In this document: positions 31,058 to 41,968 of the stretch, one piece after another
How positions within the stretch are numbered: the first letter of the stretch is position 1
Layout of the letters: the number at the start of each line of letters is the position of its first letter
NCBI GenBank assembly: GCA_036867785.1
Contig: CP145419.1
Location: forward strand, 992,001-1,056,000
Length of the DNA stretch: 64,000 bases
Direction of reading: 5' to 3'
From: Plasmodiophora brassicae
Lineage: Eukaryota > Endomyxa: Phytomyxea > Phytomyxea > Plasmodiophorida
Notes under the pieces: generated by a model
Seen by the model: the letters and a program-made list of their open reading frames with translations, nothing else
What the model was told of the DNA's origin: nothing
The model's database searches: none
Made by a program: the position numbers and the translations under genes

Positions 31058-33108
31058 TTATCGGATCAGCGCCACGCGTCCAAGCTGGAGCCGGGGCGGG
31101 GGCGGCGCCGCCCGTTGCGCCGCCTGATTCGGCACGACGTCGTCGGGGTGCAGGTCGCCCGGTGCGACGGCCGGCGGCGTCGTCGGGTTCTTGCAATTCG
31201 GCACGCGGCACTCCTGCTCGGAATGCTTGCGACAGGCGCCGCAGGTCGTGCACCAGACGCTCGCGTCCGGCAGCTCGCTCGTGCAGATCGTGCACGCCCA
31301 CATCTCCTGCTCGTCGTCCGCCTCGCTCAGCAGGCGGACGCCATCGTCGCCCTCGCCGCACGCCTCGAACACGCGCTTGCCGAAGTGGCGGACGGCGCCG
31401 CCGATCCGGACAATGTCGTCGAGGTTGCCCATCTCGTCGGCCGCCAGCAGCCCCTGCAGCTTCTCTGCCAGGCTCTCCAGGACGCCCTGCTGGTGCTCGA
31501 GCAGGCGCTTGCGCGGCCCGCCCTCCATGTAGTACGCCAGGCAGTACGTCCACGACAGGCCGCGGCGGACGACCTCCAGGCTCTCGACGACCGGCAGCAA
31601 TCGCTCGTCGGTGCCGCCGTCGAACCGCTCGCGTATCCTGACGATCTCCTTCTCGGCCTGCACCTGATGCATGTACCTGTTGAAATAGAACAGGTACCTG
31701 GGTTGACGCTACTGATCAGGTCGCCGGGAACGAGTGCACACGTGTGTGTGTGGCCTACTTCTGAAGCTGTTGTGTCGCATCGGCGCTCTCGTCGGCGGAT
31801 CCGTCCGCGTTGGCCACGCTGCTGTCCGCCTCGTAGATGTTGCACCGGTAGAACCCGAAGCGCTCGACGTCGTGGCTCGACCAGGACTTCTTGCTGGACG
31901 TGGAGCGACGACATGTCAGCCACCACAGGGGCGTTGCCGGGCATCGGGCGCGTACGTACCAGAGCCAGCAGAAGTGGTGCGCACAATTCGAGCATCTGTT
32001 GGGGGGTTCCAGGTCAGCCACCAGTGAAGTGTGTATGTGTGTGTGCACCCTACATCATGTGGTTGCAGGCCTTGTTCTTCTCGATACGGATCTACAAATA
32101 GCGGGGGGACGCGCCCCGTCAGGGGTCCGATTCCTGCGTCCCCGCCGACGAGCTTACGTTGCAATTTGGGCACGCCTTCGTCCTCGACCTGATCCACAGC
32201 GACGTTTCCGCATCGCTCTGCGTCCGCGCGAGCCACCGGGTGACCAGGTCGCAGGGCGCGGGGCGATGGTCGCCCAGTTCGCAGCCGAAGCAGAACGACG
32301 CCTTGCAGAGACAGGTGATGACCTCGCCCGGGTTGCCGCATTCGACGGCGAACTCGCACGATGGCCGGATGCACCACTTGAGCGCGCGTGACCCTGCGCC
32401 ACCCGTCAGCGCGCGACAAGGTGCGGCACGCCCGACGTCCCGCACCTTCGACGAAGGCGTTCCCCAGCCACCGCCTGTACTTTGTGGCTCCCGCCGGTGT
32501 CAGGAACCGCAGGAACAGCCGGGATGGCACCTGCAAGGGCCTGCTCAGCCCGATGACGACGCGGACACGCGCCCGCGTCCGCGTTCTCCTACCTGCAGAT
32601 GGCACTTAACGAACCGTGATGCGCTGTCCTGACTTCCGCCGGGGCACTTGGTGTAGATGCAGGACCGGCCCTTGGAGAACGCCGACCTGACCAGCCCTGT
32701 CCAGCAGTCGTTGCAGAACGTGTGCCCGCACGACAGCGTTGTCGAACTGGCCGGGTCGGTGGGCCCGCAGTACGCCGTCCCACAGACGACGACGTTCCCG
32801 TTCGACGCGGGCGCCGCGCCCCGGACCAGATCCGGGTCGGTCAGGAACGCGTCCTGCAGGTCGGCCGGTCGCCAGCGGAACCGCCCCAGGAGCGTCTCCG
32901 CGACATCGTCGCTGACCGCGAGCGATTCCACGACGCGCTCGATCGCATTCTGCCTGCGCGCGTCGACATCGGCCCGGGTCAGGACGCGAAACGCGGCCGG
33001 CGCCCCTGCCAAATGATCGCCGTCGCAGGCGTTCGCGTCGTCCGCGTCGGACGACCACCCGGCCGCGTCCAGCTCCAGCACATGGTCTTCCTCGACGTAC
33101 GCGGGCAT
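31058..33108 (-). CDS. Ariadne-type RBR E3 ubiquitin ligase with RanBP2 zinc finger
   Basis: RING-between-RING ligase that passes ubiquitin through a RING2 cysteine. Minus-strand exons give an acidic start (MPAYVEEDHVLEL), the Ariadne UBA-like region (FRVLTRADVDARRQNAIERV, ETLLGRFRWRPADLQ), RING1 (TLSCGHTFCNDCW), the IBR (KWCIRPSCEFAVECG, SFCFGCELGDHRPAPC, then WIRSRTKACPNC), RING2 with the presumed catalytic Cys in KNKACNHM and CAHHFCWL, the Ariadne helices (YLFYFNRYMHQVQAEKEIV, LSWTYCLAYYMEGG, LEHQQGVLESLAEKLQGLL), and a C-terminal RanBP2-type finger (WACTICTSELPDASVWCTTC). That last finger is typical of plant Ariadnes. The gene converges on the GRHPR gene with about 54 nt between stops. 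One intron near 32040 contains a CA/GT microsatellite. Confidence 0.88.
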
Positions 33109-33339
33109 GCTGTCGCGCCTGTGTGTGTGTGGTACTGGAACAGCGACTCGACCTGATATGCCCCTCACGCCCACGGGAGGGCGCGTGCCAACCGCTCTCG
33201 CGGGCGTATCCCACGCGCGTTGGCCCGGCTGATCCGTCAGCGGGCGCCATCGTTCGGGGAACAGACAGGCACACACACGATGTTTATGAATGAAGCGAGC
33301 GGCGACTTAACGGCGGCGGCGGAGGGGCAGGGGCGCGTT

Positions 33340-35328
33340 TCACACCGCCTGCGAGCTGTCCGCCTTGATGCCTTCCTGGCTGATCGGCAGCGGCAGGATC
33401 TTCTTGTCGTCGTCGCCCGCCGGTTTCAGGGGCGCGTCGGAGTCGTTCTTGTCGGAGAGGTCGCGGCGCGGCACGGCGACGGGCTGCGGCGCCGCTGGGC
33501 CGGATCGGCGCACGGGCTGCGCCTGCACGGGCGCATCGCTGCTGAGCTTGGCGACGGGGCCCTTGTCGCCGGCGGCCAGGACCTCGACCAGGGCCCTGTC
33601 GTTGTCGGCGGCGGCCCCGTCCTTCCTGGCGGCGGCGGCGCGCGGCCCGCCCCACGTGCGCACGTTGAACGTCATCATGCCGTAGACCTGGAACGAGGCC
33701 GCCATGATCGGCAGGCAGACCAGGACGATCGGGTAGAACCAGGTGATCTTGCGCCGGCCGATCTTCCACCCGACAAAGATGATGAACATCCAGATCGGGC
33801 CGAAGATGCCGACCGCGTACCCGTACGAGTACCAGGTGCCCTGGCCCTGCAGGATCTGCAGGAAGAACACGTAGATGAACAGCGGGCCGTTCTGCAGAGC
33901 CGACAGGCCGATCAGGCAGTTCAGCCCGGGGAACTGGCGCCAGATGATCGGCGACGTCAGCTGGTAGATCTCGTTGGTCACCGTCCCCAGGTACCAGCGG
34001 CGGCGCTGCTTCATCAGCGAGCGGAACGTCTCGCAGCCCTCCGTCTTGCACCGGGCCGACGGGCAGAACCCGATGCGGTACTTCTCCGGGCGCTTCTCCA
34101 TGATCAGGTGCGTCAGGTAGCGGTCCTCGCCCAGGTGCGTCCGGTTGAAGTCGAACGTGTCGACGGCGTCCATGTTGCCAAAGTAGACGGGCGCGACGCT
34201 GGCCAGCGTCTCGAACCGGACCATGGTCAGGGCGCCCGGCAGGCACGACACCGACCCGAGATAGTCCTCCGAGTTCCGCTGCAGCATCTGCGACTCGATG
34301 TACTCGGTGTCCTGCAGCACCTTCAGGAAGCTGTACGTGCCGGCCGTCTTGCACGTGATCAGCCCGGTCAGCGCCTCGCGGTAGATGCCCGGCTGCCGGT
34401 TCATGTCGTAGATGAAGTTGGGGATGGCGTGCACCTCGAGCTCGATGTCCGAGTCGATGAACAGCAGGAGCGGCTTCGTCTCCTGGTTCTTGTACAGGCT
34501 GGACAGGTAGCGGAAGGCGCACATCTGCGCGTGCCGCTTGCCGCCGTGCTCGAACCGGCACGGCGTCACCTTCAGGTTCCGGTACATGATGTCGCCGATG
34601 ACGGGGAACTCGCGCGCTTCGCTGCTGACGCCGAGCTCGTCGAGGCCCTCGCTGGTCGACAGCTTCTCGTAGTCGATCTTGGTCTTGTTCGTCATCAGGC
34701 AGTAGATGACGGATCGGTACAGCGTCGACACCTCGTCCGAGTCGAACGCCAGCACGAGGTGCAGGCGGTTCAGCGGGTACTTTGTCTTGGTGACCGAGTT
34801 GATCGCGATCATCAGCGTCTCGATCGGCTCGTTGTAGATGGGCATCACGACGGTGACGTACGGGTTCGTCTTCTTCTTCCTGCCCTCCGAGAGCGCCCGC
34901 AGGACCTCGTCCTCGCTGGGCGCCCGCCGCCACGAGTTGACGGCGCAGCCGACCTTGAACCAGCTGACGGCGACGAGCGCCAGCGGCTCCAGCATGAGGA
35001 TGATGGTCAGCGTCGCGTCCAGGGTGCCCCAGGGGAACGCCCAGAACGCGTGACGGAAGTTCAGCGTCAGGATCAGCAGGCTGTAGACGCCGACGTTGTA
35101 GCAGGCGTACAGGATCAGGAAGGTGCCGGCGACGAACCGCGTCAGGAACGGGTGGTCCTGGTTCTTCTCGCCGTAGATGACGACGTTGCCGAGCGTGACG
35201 ACGTACGTGACGAAGTAGCTGAACGCGTGCAGGAACGCGATCAGCAGGAAGAACCAGACGATGGCGTAGACGATGTAGGGGCCGTACGCCCTGAAGAACT
35301 GCTCGACGGCCTCGACGAACGTCGCCAT
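33340..35328 (-). CDS. Chitin-synthase-like processive GT2 glycosyltransferase
   Basis: Intronless membrane enzyme of 662 residues. Three N-terminal membrane helices (YIVYAIVWFFLLIAFLHAF; FVAGTFLILYACYNVGVYSL; LTIILMLEPLALVAV) precede the GT-A domain: VTVVMPIYNEP, LHLVLAFDSDEVS, LLLFIDSDIELE (DxD-type metal site), SVSCLPGALTMVR, LGEDRYLTHLIM (catalytic ED of family 2) and KQRRRWYLGTVTNE (QxxRW product-binding motif). Then come C-terminal helices (PLFIYVFFLQILQG; GIFGPIWMFIIFVGW; IVLVCLPIMAASF) and a disordered Ala/Asp-rich tail. The motif set fits chitin synthases better than cellulose or hyaluronan synthases, but the product cannot be proved from sequence. It probably acts at the plasma membrane with UDP-sugar donor on the cytosolic side. 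Confidence 0.85.
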   Translation of the reverse strand: MATFVEAVEQFFRAYGPYIVYAIVWFFLLIAFLHAFSYFVTYVVTLGNVVIYGEKNQDHPFLTRFVAGTFLILYACYNVGVYSLLILTLNFRHAFWAFPWGTLDATLTIILMLEPLALVAVSWFKVGCAVNSWRRAPSEDEVLRALSEGRKKKTNPYVTVVMPIYNEPIETLMIAINSVTKTKYPLNRLHLVLAFDSDEVSTLYRSVIYCLMTNKTKIDYEKLSTSEGLDELGVSSEAREFPVIGDIMYRNLKVTPCRFEHGGKRHAQMCAFRYLSSLYKNQETKPLLLFIDSDIELEVHAIPNFIYDMNRQPGIYREALTGLITCKTAGTYSFLKVLQDTEYIESQMLQRNSEDYLGSVSCLPGALTMVRFETLASVAPVYFGNMDAVDTFDFNRTHLGEDRYLTHLIMEKRPEKYRIGFCPSARCKTEGCETFRSLMKQRRRWYLGTVTNEIYQLTSPIIWRQFPGLNCLIGLSALQNGPLFIYVFFLQILQGQGTWYSYGYAVGIFGPIWMFIIFVGWKIGRRKITWFYPIVLVCLPIMAASFQVYGMMTFNVRTWGGPRAAAARKDGAAADNDRALVEVLAAGDKGPVAKLSSDAPVQAQPVRRSGPAAPQPVAVPRRDLSDKNDSDAPLKPAGDDDKKILPLPISQEGIKADSSQAV

Positions 35329-35525
35329 GGCCGGACGCGCCCCGGTGGTGGTGCTCGCGACACCTTCACAGCACGACGACCAGGCGTGGTTGTTGGTTCT
35401 GCCTGCCCGCAGGTGCGGTCAACGGGCGCCGGCCCATGGGCGATGGCACGCGCCGCACCGGTGACGCAACCTTCTTCGCCCGGAGAGACGAGCGACGTCT
35501 GCGATCCCCGGGGGCCTTCCGTTCG

Positions 35526-36127
35526 CTACCAGACAGAGAGGGCGTCTCGTTTACTAGGTGGCGAGCGGCCCGATTCCGCAGATTTCGGCGCCATCGGGCT
35601 GAAATCGAATTGCATGTCGCACGACGACGCGGGGCACGTGCGGCAGGAACGGACGCGTGACCGGGAAATCCCCTACAACGAGGGCGGGCGTTGGGTACAA
35701 GCGCACGCCGCTGATGACCGACGACGAGACGTACCCGTTTGCGGATGCAGACGACAGAGTCGGCCGGGTAGGTGTCGTTGCCGGGCGGCGCCTGCGTCAG
35801 CAGGGCGCGATTGATGACCGGTCGGGACGCGTCGCGGTTACGGAACGAGACGACGATCGCGCAGCCGCACGTCAGGGTACGATCGCACGACCAGACGGCG
35901 TCGTCGTCGCGCAGCACGTTACCGGGGTCGAACGGCAGCGACGTGGTCGCCGACGCCGTCGCGTTCGCCGTCGACACCTCGCCGTCGGCGTCGAAGAAGC
36001 GGACCCGTGCGACGCTCCAGACGGGGCCGGTCGGGCCCATCGGCGTGAACGTGAACACGGTCGGGCCCGGCCCGGTCCCGCGCGCTATCGCAGCCAGGCC
36101 GACGACGAGCAACGACGCCCAGCGCAT
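35526..36127 (-). CDS. Secreted protein, possibly galactose-binding-like
   Basis: Signal peptide MRWASLLVVGLAAIARG at 36127. The mature region reads VWSVARVRFFDADGEVS, then TASATTSLPFDPGNVLRDDD, VWSCDRTLTCGCAIVVSF, RDASRPVINRALLTQAPPG, which loosely recalls discoidin/F5-8C modules (Ala-Ser-x-Ser ... W-s-s ... V-F). A 65-nt intron (donor at about 35738) would join to a Cys-containing tail (SCRTCPASSCDMQFDF) ending ALSVW at 35526. The family assignment is weak; secretion is well supported. It is divergent from the LRR gene at 36729, with 600 nt between them. Confidence 0.5.
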
Positions 36128-36728
36128 GGCCTGCACCCCCCGTTGCTTGCTGCGGCGTTCGGCGCGCCTGACTGGCACTGCGCGGGTCGCTATTTCGGGG
36201 CGCACTCCGCACAGTGCCGCAGTGGCAGCTGCACGGGGCCGCCACTGTGGCACCGCGGCTCGATGCGCGTAGAAACTGCGCGCGTGGCCGAGTGGAGGGG
36301 GGGGATTCGGTGTCTACTCCCCCTCCTGCACGCCACGCCACGCGCGCAACACGTCAGAACGGGGTGCGTGCGGCAATTCCGGCTCTGACGCCGCCCTGGT
36401 GACGTGCTGCGCTCGTCCCGGTGATCAGGACTCTTCGTTGCTGTCAGGTCGTTTTTACACCTGGCTATAGACGCGGTTGCAACTGGACCTGCGTCCGCGT
36501 AGGCGCGTACACTGCGGTGGGTGCCAATTTATGCTTCATCGCAAGCCTGGATCCGAATGCTTATGGGCACCCTACCGCGCTGGACGCGTTTGTCAACCGC
36601 CGAGATACGACTGCTGTGCCGATCGAATCGGTTGATATCACCTGCCCAGGGTCACGGAGGGCGCCCTGCCGAGATACGACCGCTGTATCGATCGTGTGGT
36701 ATCACTTGTCCAGGTCACGGGGAGGACG
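36128..36728. repeat. Intergenic region with a 69-bp tandem repeat before LRR gene 2
   Basis: Units at 36599-36667 and 36668-36728 share GCCGAGATACGAC, CGATCG and TATCAC blocks. The repeat ends at the start codon of LRR gene 2. The rest (36128-36598) holds no gene I can support. Confidence 0.7.
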
Positions 36729-38841
36729 ATGATGCCGCCGGGAGGCCGCCATCCGATGCCATTTGTATTGATCGTTGCTGTTGCGGTGTTAACGGGCAAC
36801 AGCCTCGTTTGCAACGATTCTTGCGTGTGTGACTGGTACCCGGGCTCGTGTTCGTCCCCTAGCATGTACGTCTATGGCGTGGTTGCAATCTGTCCAACTG
36901 TGCAACTAATACATGTCCTGGCCGGTCAGCTTGCTAGCGGGCAGATCAATAACGGGGCAAGTCACGCCGGCCTGGTTCGCTTCAGTACCGTCCCTGTCGG
37001 CCTACACTGCCCTGTCAGACATCCACGAAGACCGTTCGCTGGACAGAATATGAACGTGGCGTTGTCATGCTTGCAGGTATCTATCAGCGAATTCCATTAC
37101 GAGCGTGGACCCCGCTGCGTTCAGTGCTCTGACCGCCCTGCGCCTGCTCGACTTGAGCGTGAATCAGCTGTCAGGCTTAGAAGCCGACACCTTTCGATTC
37201 AACACGCGACTGACAAACCTGTACGCTTGTGAGTATTAGCTCAACGACAGCCGAAGCTGAGAAGCGGTGATTCCCAGCAACCTGGTCGTTAACCAGTTGA
37301 CAGTACTTCAATCAGGAATCTTCTCGAGCCTCACACAACTGCAGATTCTGTGTGCAGCCCTAATTCAACTGCCGGAGATGCATGGAACAGGCTTACTAAG
37401 ACCAATCTGTCCAGGAACGTCGCACGCAACAGCTTGACGTGGACACCGGCGGGAAGTCTCTCTGGCCCTACGAGCTTCTTGAACTATCTGTACGTACCTA
37501 GCACTAAAGATTTGGCCTCGAGTGATAACACGAATGACCATTGCAGGACGCTCGCACCGTTCTTAATGGCAGCGATGGACCCAGATGCGTTTTCCATGTT
37601 GACTGCACTGCAGATGCTGTCTATGGGATCCAACCACTTTACGGCTCTGCCCTCGCTATCGGCGCTCACTCAATTGCGGCAACTGTACGGGCAGAACGAG
37701 TCGATCAGTATAAGCGTTGATCACAGCGTCTACAGGGACCTAACCGATAACCAGTTGCAGTCGATTCCGGCAGGAATGTTTCTCTACAATACGCGCCTGA
37801 CGTGGCTGTACGTTTCGTGCTAACCTCCCCTCTCATGATACGTCATCTTACCACCTACAACCGTCGGCCTCAGGAGCATATCGTCAAGCACGATGACGGC
37901 CATCGACTCCGGGGCATTTTCGACGCTGTCCCGCTTGACGTATTTACAAATGGATACCCTGCAAGTCACTTCCATTCCTGCACGGTTACTGTCCTCGTTA
38001 ACCACTCTGACGTCCATGTAAGTCGGGTCCTACGCGGGGCTTTGTCGTAACTGACGTAAGACCGTCCAGGACCATGTACAACCTCCCTTTGGTCAACGCC
38101 TTGGACCGCAACTTGTTTCAGTCCCTCGTATCGTTTTCATCGTCCAGCGAACTGTTAGGCCTCTGTATTTGATGTCGTGGTCCCAATCCGACTAAGGGCA
38201 TCAATTGTAGCGACGTGCAAACTGGCATGACGGCATTGAAATGTGTCCCGTTGCCCCCTCCTGTCAACATCTCCACTTACCGGACGGGGGGCAAACCGAC
38301 ATGCCCTGCCGCCGTTACAACCTCCATTCCAACACTGGCCGCCCCTGTGCAAACACCGGTGCAAACCGGGGCACCAACGGAGACGCCACGCACATCAAGC
38401 TTGACGAACCTGATTCCAATCGCAGTCGGCGTAGGTATTGCGGGCGTAGTCGTCTTGGTGTTCGTAATCGGGTACCTCCTTCGCGGCTACAGTGGACTTC
38501 AGAGTCCAATCGTATTTCTTCCTGTGTACCCACCGAGACCAGGGCCAACCATGATGGCAGTATCCCCGTTCCAGCAAACGGCGCCCGCGCACAACCCTTG
38601 GGAAACAAGACCGGTGTCGGTGACGCTGGAACACAGCGGCAAACCGGCGGTTGATCAAAGTTCCAGAAACGATCAGGCAGCGACTTTGACGAGCGACAAC
38701 GCCAATGCGACGGTCGGTGGCACGGATAGCTTTATGACGCTCCCGATCACACGTCGGGAACCTGCCTTCGACCTACCGAAGCACCAACCGCGCCAGACGG
38801 CGTCGGGCGAACCCACGTTCCGCGCTCCCAGCCATGGGTGA
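36729..38841 (+). CDS. LRR receptor-like type I membrane protein (second gene)
   Basis: Same plan as the gene at 18429. Signal peptide MPFVLIVAVAVLTGNSLVC, then the Cys cap SCVCDWYPGSC. Successive short exons carry LRRs: LTALRLLDLSVNQLSGLEAD, VVNQLTVLQSGIFSSLTQL, LTALQMLSMGSNHFTALPSL, DNQLQSIPAGMFLYNTRL. Several exons end in LYA/LYV immediately before GTACG/GTACC-type donors (about 37222, 37490, 37810), so LRR units and exons coincide. A Thr/Pro-rich stalk (TTSIPTLAAPVQTPVQTG) leads to one membrane helix (LIPIAVGVGIAGVVVLVFVI), then a cytosolic tail of about 125 residues without a recognised domain. Exon borders between 36900 and 38200 are only approximate. The ligand is unknown; a recognition or adhesion role is inference. 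Confidence 0.6.
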
Positions 38842-39011
38842 CGTATAAACATAACGTCAGAGTACCCCGAACATGTGCAGCACTTACCGCACAGTCACGG
38901 ACTTGTAGGCCGGGGGCTATTTTTGTGCTTCGCGCGGCCCTGCTGCCCTTCCCGACCTTTCCGGAAATAGCACTGCGCTCTGCAGACCGCAGATGGTGAT
39001 CGCGACCTGCC

Positions 39012-39656
39012 ATGTGGGACCTGGTTCGTGAGGCCGGCCAGCGCCTTCGGCATTGGTTGTTCGGGCATCGGCGGCGCCGCGTCGAATCGAGCGAATCGAT
39101 CGTCGACGCCCAGTGCGAATCGCGCCTGGCCATCCAGGACCGCCCGTTCGACCTGCATCGCGGCGATTACATCGTCCCGTTCGAGTACGCCCTGGACGTG
39201 ACCGGCACCGACCCCGATCACCGCGTTGTGCGCGACCCTAGTGGCGACGATTGTTTCGAAATCCACACCCGGAACCAGTTGCTGGCCCCCGAAACCCACG
39301 AGATCTGGACTGCCGACGGGTACCGTCTCCTTCTTTCCGCCTGCCGACGACGTTGGTCCCGGGACTGGGCCGTGTACCGCCCGAACGGTTCGCTCCTCTG
39401 CCGCATCGTCCCATCGCTGCGCGCCTACCGCGTCGTTATGGCCGATGGCGAAACGCTGTCCATCCAGACGCAGTGCAGGTACTGCGCCAGCGGCACGTGT
39501 CTCACCGTGCACCGCTCCGAAACGCACCACGCCGGGCGCGTCATCGCCGCCGCCACCAGGCGACGAACGCCGTGCGGCACCACCACGCAAATACGCATCG
39601 CGCCGTTCGTCGACCGCCTCGTGATGATCGTCCTCGTCGTTTGCGTCACCCGGTAA
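39012..39656 (+). CDS. LURP-one/tubby-C-like beta-barrel protein
   Basis: Single-exon protein of 214 residues, the usual size of LURP-one-related proteins. It begins with a basic amphipathic helix (REAGQRLRHWLFGHRRRR). The body shows the repeated beta-hairpin pattern of the tubby-C-like fold: DCFEIHTRNQLLAPETHEIW, GYRLLLSACRRRWSRDWAVY, GSLLCRIVPSLRAYRVVMAD. It ends in a hydrophobic helix (LVMIVLVVCVTR) like the central helix that closes that barrel. Assignment rests on pattern, not on invariant residues, since the family has few. Function is unknown; some relatives bind phospholipids. Confidence 0.5.
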   Translation: MWDLVREAGQRLRHWLFGHRRRRVESSESIVDAQCESRLAIQDRPFDLHRGDYIVPFEYALDVTGTDPDHRVVRDPSGDDCFEIHTRNQLLAPETHEIWTADGYRLLLSACRRRWSRDWAVYRPNGSLLCRIVPSLRAYRVVMADGETLSIQTQCRYCASGTCLTVHRSETHHAGRVIAAATRRRTPCGTTTQIRIAPFVDRLVMIVLVVCVTR

Positions 39657-39861
39657 GGTATCTCTCGAGGCAAGGCTTGCTGCGAGGTACGACCTGGATC
39701 GACGGCGAGGCCCTCGCAGGCGACATAAAATAATGTGAGGGTTCGCTTTGAGGCGCAACAGCTGTCAGGGTCGCTTACGCCTCTAATATTATGCACAACC
39801 GTATCATGGGTACGGTCGTGATCTCGCAAACGGAATTCCCATTTAGTGTCGGGGGCGGGCG

Positions 39862-41585
39862 GTGCGTCATGGGGTGCGTTATCGCGCGCGCCGCACGTAC
39901 GTTGTCGTCGGCGGGGACGTTAACGATCAGACGTTCAGGGATTCGCGCTCGGTGCTGTCGTCGATCGAACTGAGGCGGCTGCAAAAGTTGGCGTTCGGCA
40001 GCGAACAGCAGAGCGCGACGTCGTCGAACGAGAACAAGGTGGTCGACGCGTGCCATCCACCGGAGGGTGTTTAAGGTCTGACGGGACAAGGCATGCAGAA
40101 CGCCAGGTTGAAAGCGCTGTCGAACGGCCACGTCCGGAAATGGGAACAGCAGACGAACGCCAGCAGCGCGGCGCGTCAGGAGAAGGAGCTTCGCGAGGAG
40201 CGCCAGCGACGCATTGACGAAGAGTACGAGGCGCGCCTCGCCGCCGAACGCAAAGCCATGATTGACCGCGCCGAACGCGAGGTCTACGACAACACGGACG
40301 AGGTGCGGTTGTCGTCGCCGTAACGGTCGCCAATTACGATCTGATCCGACCGCCAGGTCAAATCGTTGCTGGCCGGAATGATGATCTCGGACGTGTACCG
40401 GGAGCGTGCGCACCAGAAACAGGTGCGGGAGCGACGTGCCGCCCTGGAGAAGTTCCGCGACGAGCGGATCCAGGCCGAGCTGGACCGCCAGAACGCGGAG
40501 GCGATCGCGGCGGAACGGGCCGCTATCGACGAGCGCAGGCGGATCGACCAGCAGATCGCCCAGACCCAGATCGAACAGTTCGCCGAGTACAAGCGCGCGC
40601 GACGCGCCCGCCTACGGGCCACCGTCGAAGAAGGCCTACGCCTGGCCAAGCAGGCCAAGGAGGCGCACAAGGAGGAGATACGAAAGAACGCGGAGCGCAA
40701 GCAGAGCATCAAGGAGCAGAAACTGGCCGCGCTCGGTGACAACTTCAGGCTTCGCGCGATACGCGACGAGGAACGTCGCAAGGCAGAAGACGAGCTGGCC
40801 AAGATCAAGGCGTACGCTGAGGAGAAGGAGCGCAAAGGTACCTTGCGTCGAGCGTCCCGTCCAGTGCCGTTCTTATGGAACGTCGTTGGTAGAGCAGCAA
40901 CGGAAGAAGATCGCCGAGGACCGGTTCCGGCACCGGCTGCTGATCAAGCAGAGGTTGATCGATGCACAGACGGAGGCGATGAACAAGCGGATGAACAACG
41001 AGGACGAGATCCTGGCGGCGCACATCCAGGAGGCGGACCGGAAGCAGGAGGAGCGCGTCCGGAGCGATAAGGAGAAGCAGCGACAGCAGAAGGAGATGAT
41101 CGACAAGTGCAGGCAGGTTCAGATCGCGGAGATGGAAGCCAGGCGCGCCGAGGAGCGTCGCATGGCCCAGGAGATGAAATCGAAATGGGACCGGGAGAAG
41201 CGCGAGTTTGACGAGGAGCAGGAAGCGGGACGATGTCGGCAGCGCAACGAGGCGGAAGCGCTGGCCGAATACCACCGCCGGCAAATGGTCAGTACGACAC
41301 CGAACATGACGATGGCGATGAGCGTAATCGCGTTTACAGATGGCGAAATGGCAACGAGAGCAGGGGCAGCGTGATGACCTGAACCAATGGGTGCGGACGC
41401 AGATGCAGGAGCACGAGGCGTTCGTCGGCGAGCTGAAGCAGGTGACGCAGAAGATGATGGGCGATTACGCCGACGAAGGGCGCGACACGCTGCCGATCGC
41501 CATCGCCCTGTCCAAGAACGCCAGCCTGCGACCCCCACGGCCGCGCCACGTCGAGATGGAGGACGAGATCAAACAGCTCGAATAA
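39862..41585 (+). CDS. CFAP210: CFAP210 (CCDC173)-like ciliary microtubule inner protein
   Basis: Trichoplein/TPH-type all-helical protein. Spliced exons give LSSIELRRLQKLAFG, then (intron 40035-40094) NARLKALSNGHVRKWEQQ, REERQRRIDEEYEARLAAER, REVYDNTDEVKSLLAGMMIS (matching the CFAP210 pattern Y..TD.VK....LL), DVYRERAHQKQVRERR, a long Glu/Arg/Lys helix, and NASLRPPRPRHVEMEDEIKQ at the end. Introns near 40289-40344, 40839-40905 and 41288-41339. Relatives lie inside axonemal doublets, so the organism has cilia. No ATG opens the first exon; a small upstream exon near 39791-39830 is likely, so the 5' limit is provisional. Its 3' half is repeated as debris at 44.9 and 45.8 kb. Confidence 0.72.
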
Positions 41586-41968
41586 AGCACTCTGGATGGC
41601 GCCACAGCCACAGGTCGCATTGCGGTTCTTTAGGAAGGGGACGTCCGACTCGCTTAGGGAGGACATCGTTCGTCCTGGCCTTTAGGGGTTTGGGCCCGTT
41701 GATTTCCACCCTAACGCTACGATGCCCCGTCCAGTTTCACACACACACGTGCAACTCTGCCTGTTGTGCCTGTCGGCACAATTTGAAGCCCCACAGGTTG
41801 CTGTCGTCGCACACGGCTGCATGCCGCACGTCGATCATTCCGGAGCGCGTAACGAAGTGCCGCTGGCAGGACGAGATCAAACTGCTCGAGTACAAGCAGA
41901 GTGGACGGCGCCACAACAACAAATACCATTGCGGTTCATGTAGGAAGAGGACATCCGACTGGCTTAGC
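41561..41968. repeat. Duplicated junction between CFAP210-like gene and F-box-ankyrin gene
   Basis: 41561-41658 and 41869-41968 are diverged copies of the same 98-bp sequence (GGACGAGATCAAA... to ...CCGACT(C/G)GCTTAG). A third copy is at about 46068-46165, in front of the second F-box-ankyrin gene. The second and third copies end at the stop of the ankyrin genes. The stretch between the first two copies (41659-41868) has no supported gene. Confidence 0.8.

Noticed and set aside
33220-35814. 864-codon open frame on the plus strand across the chitin-synthase-like gene
   Set aside because: It is the antisense shadow of a GC-rich intronless gene; its product is Arg/Gln/Val/Asp-rich without domains, whereas the minus strand gives a complete GT2 enzyme.
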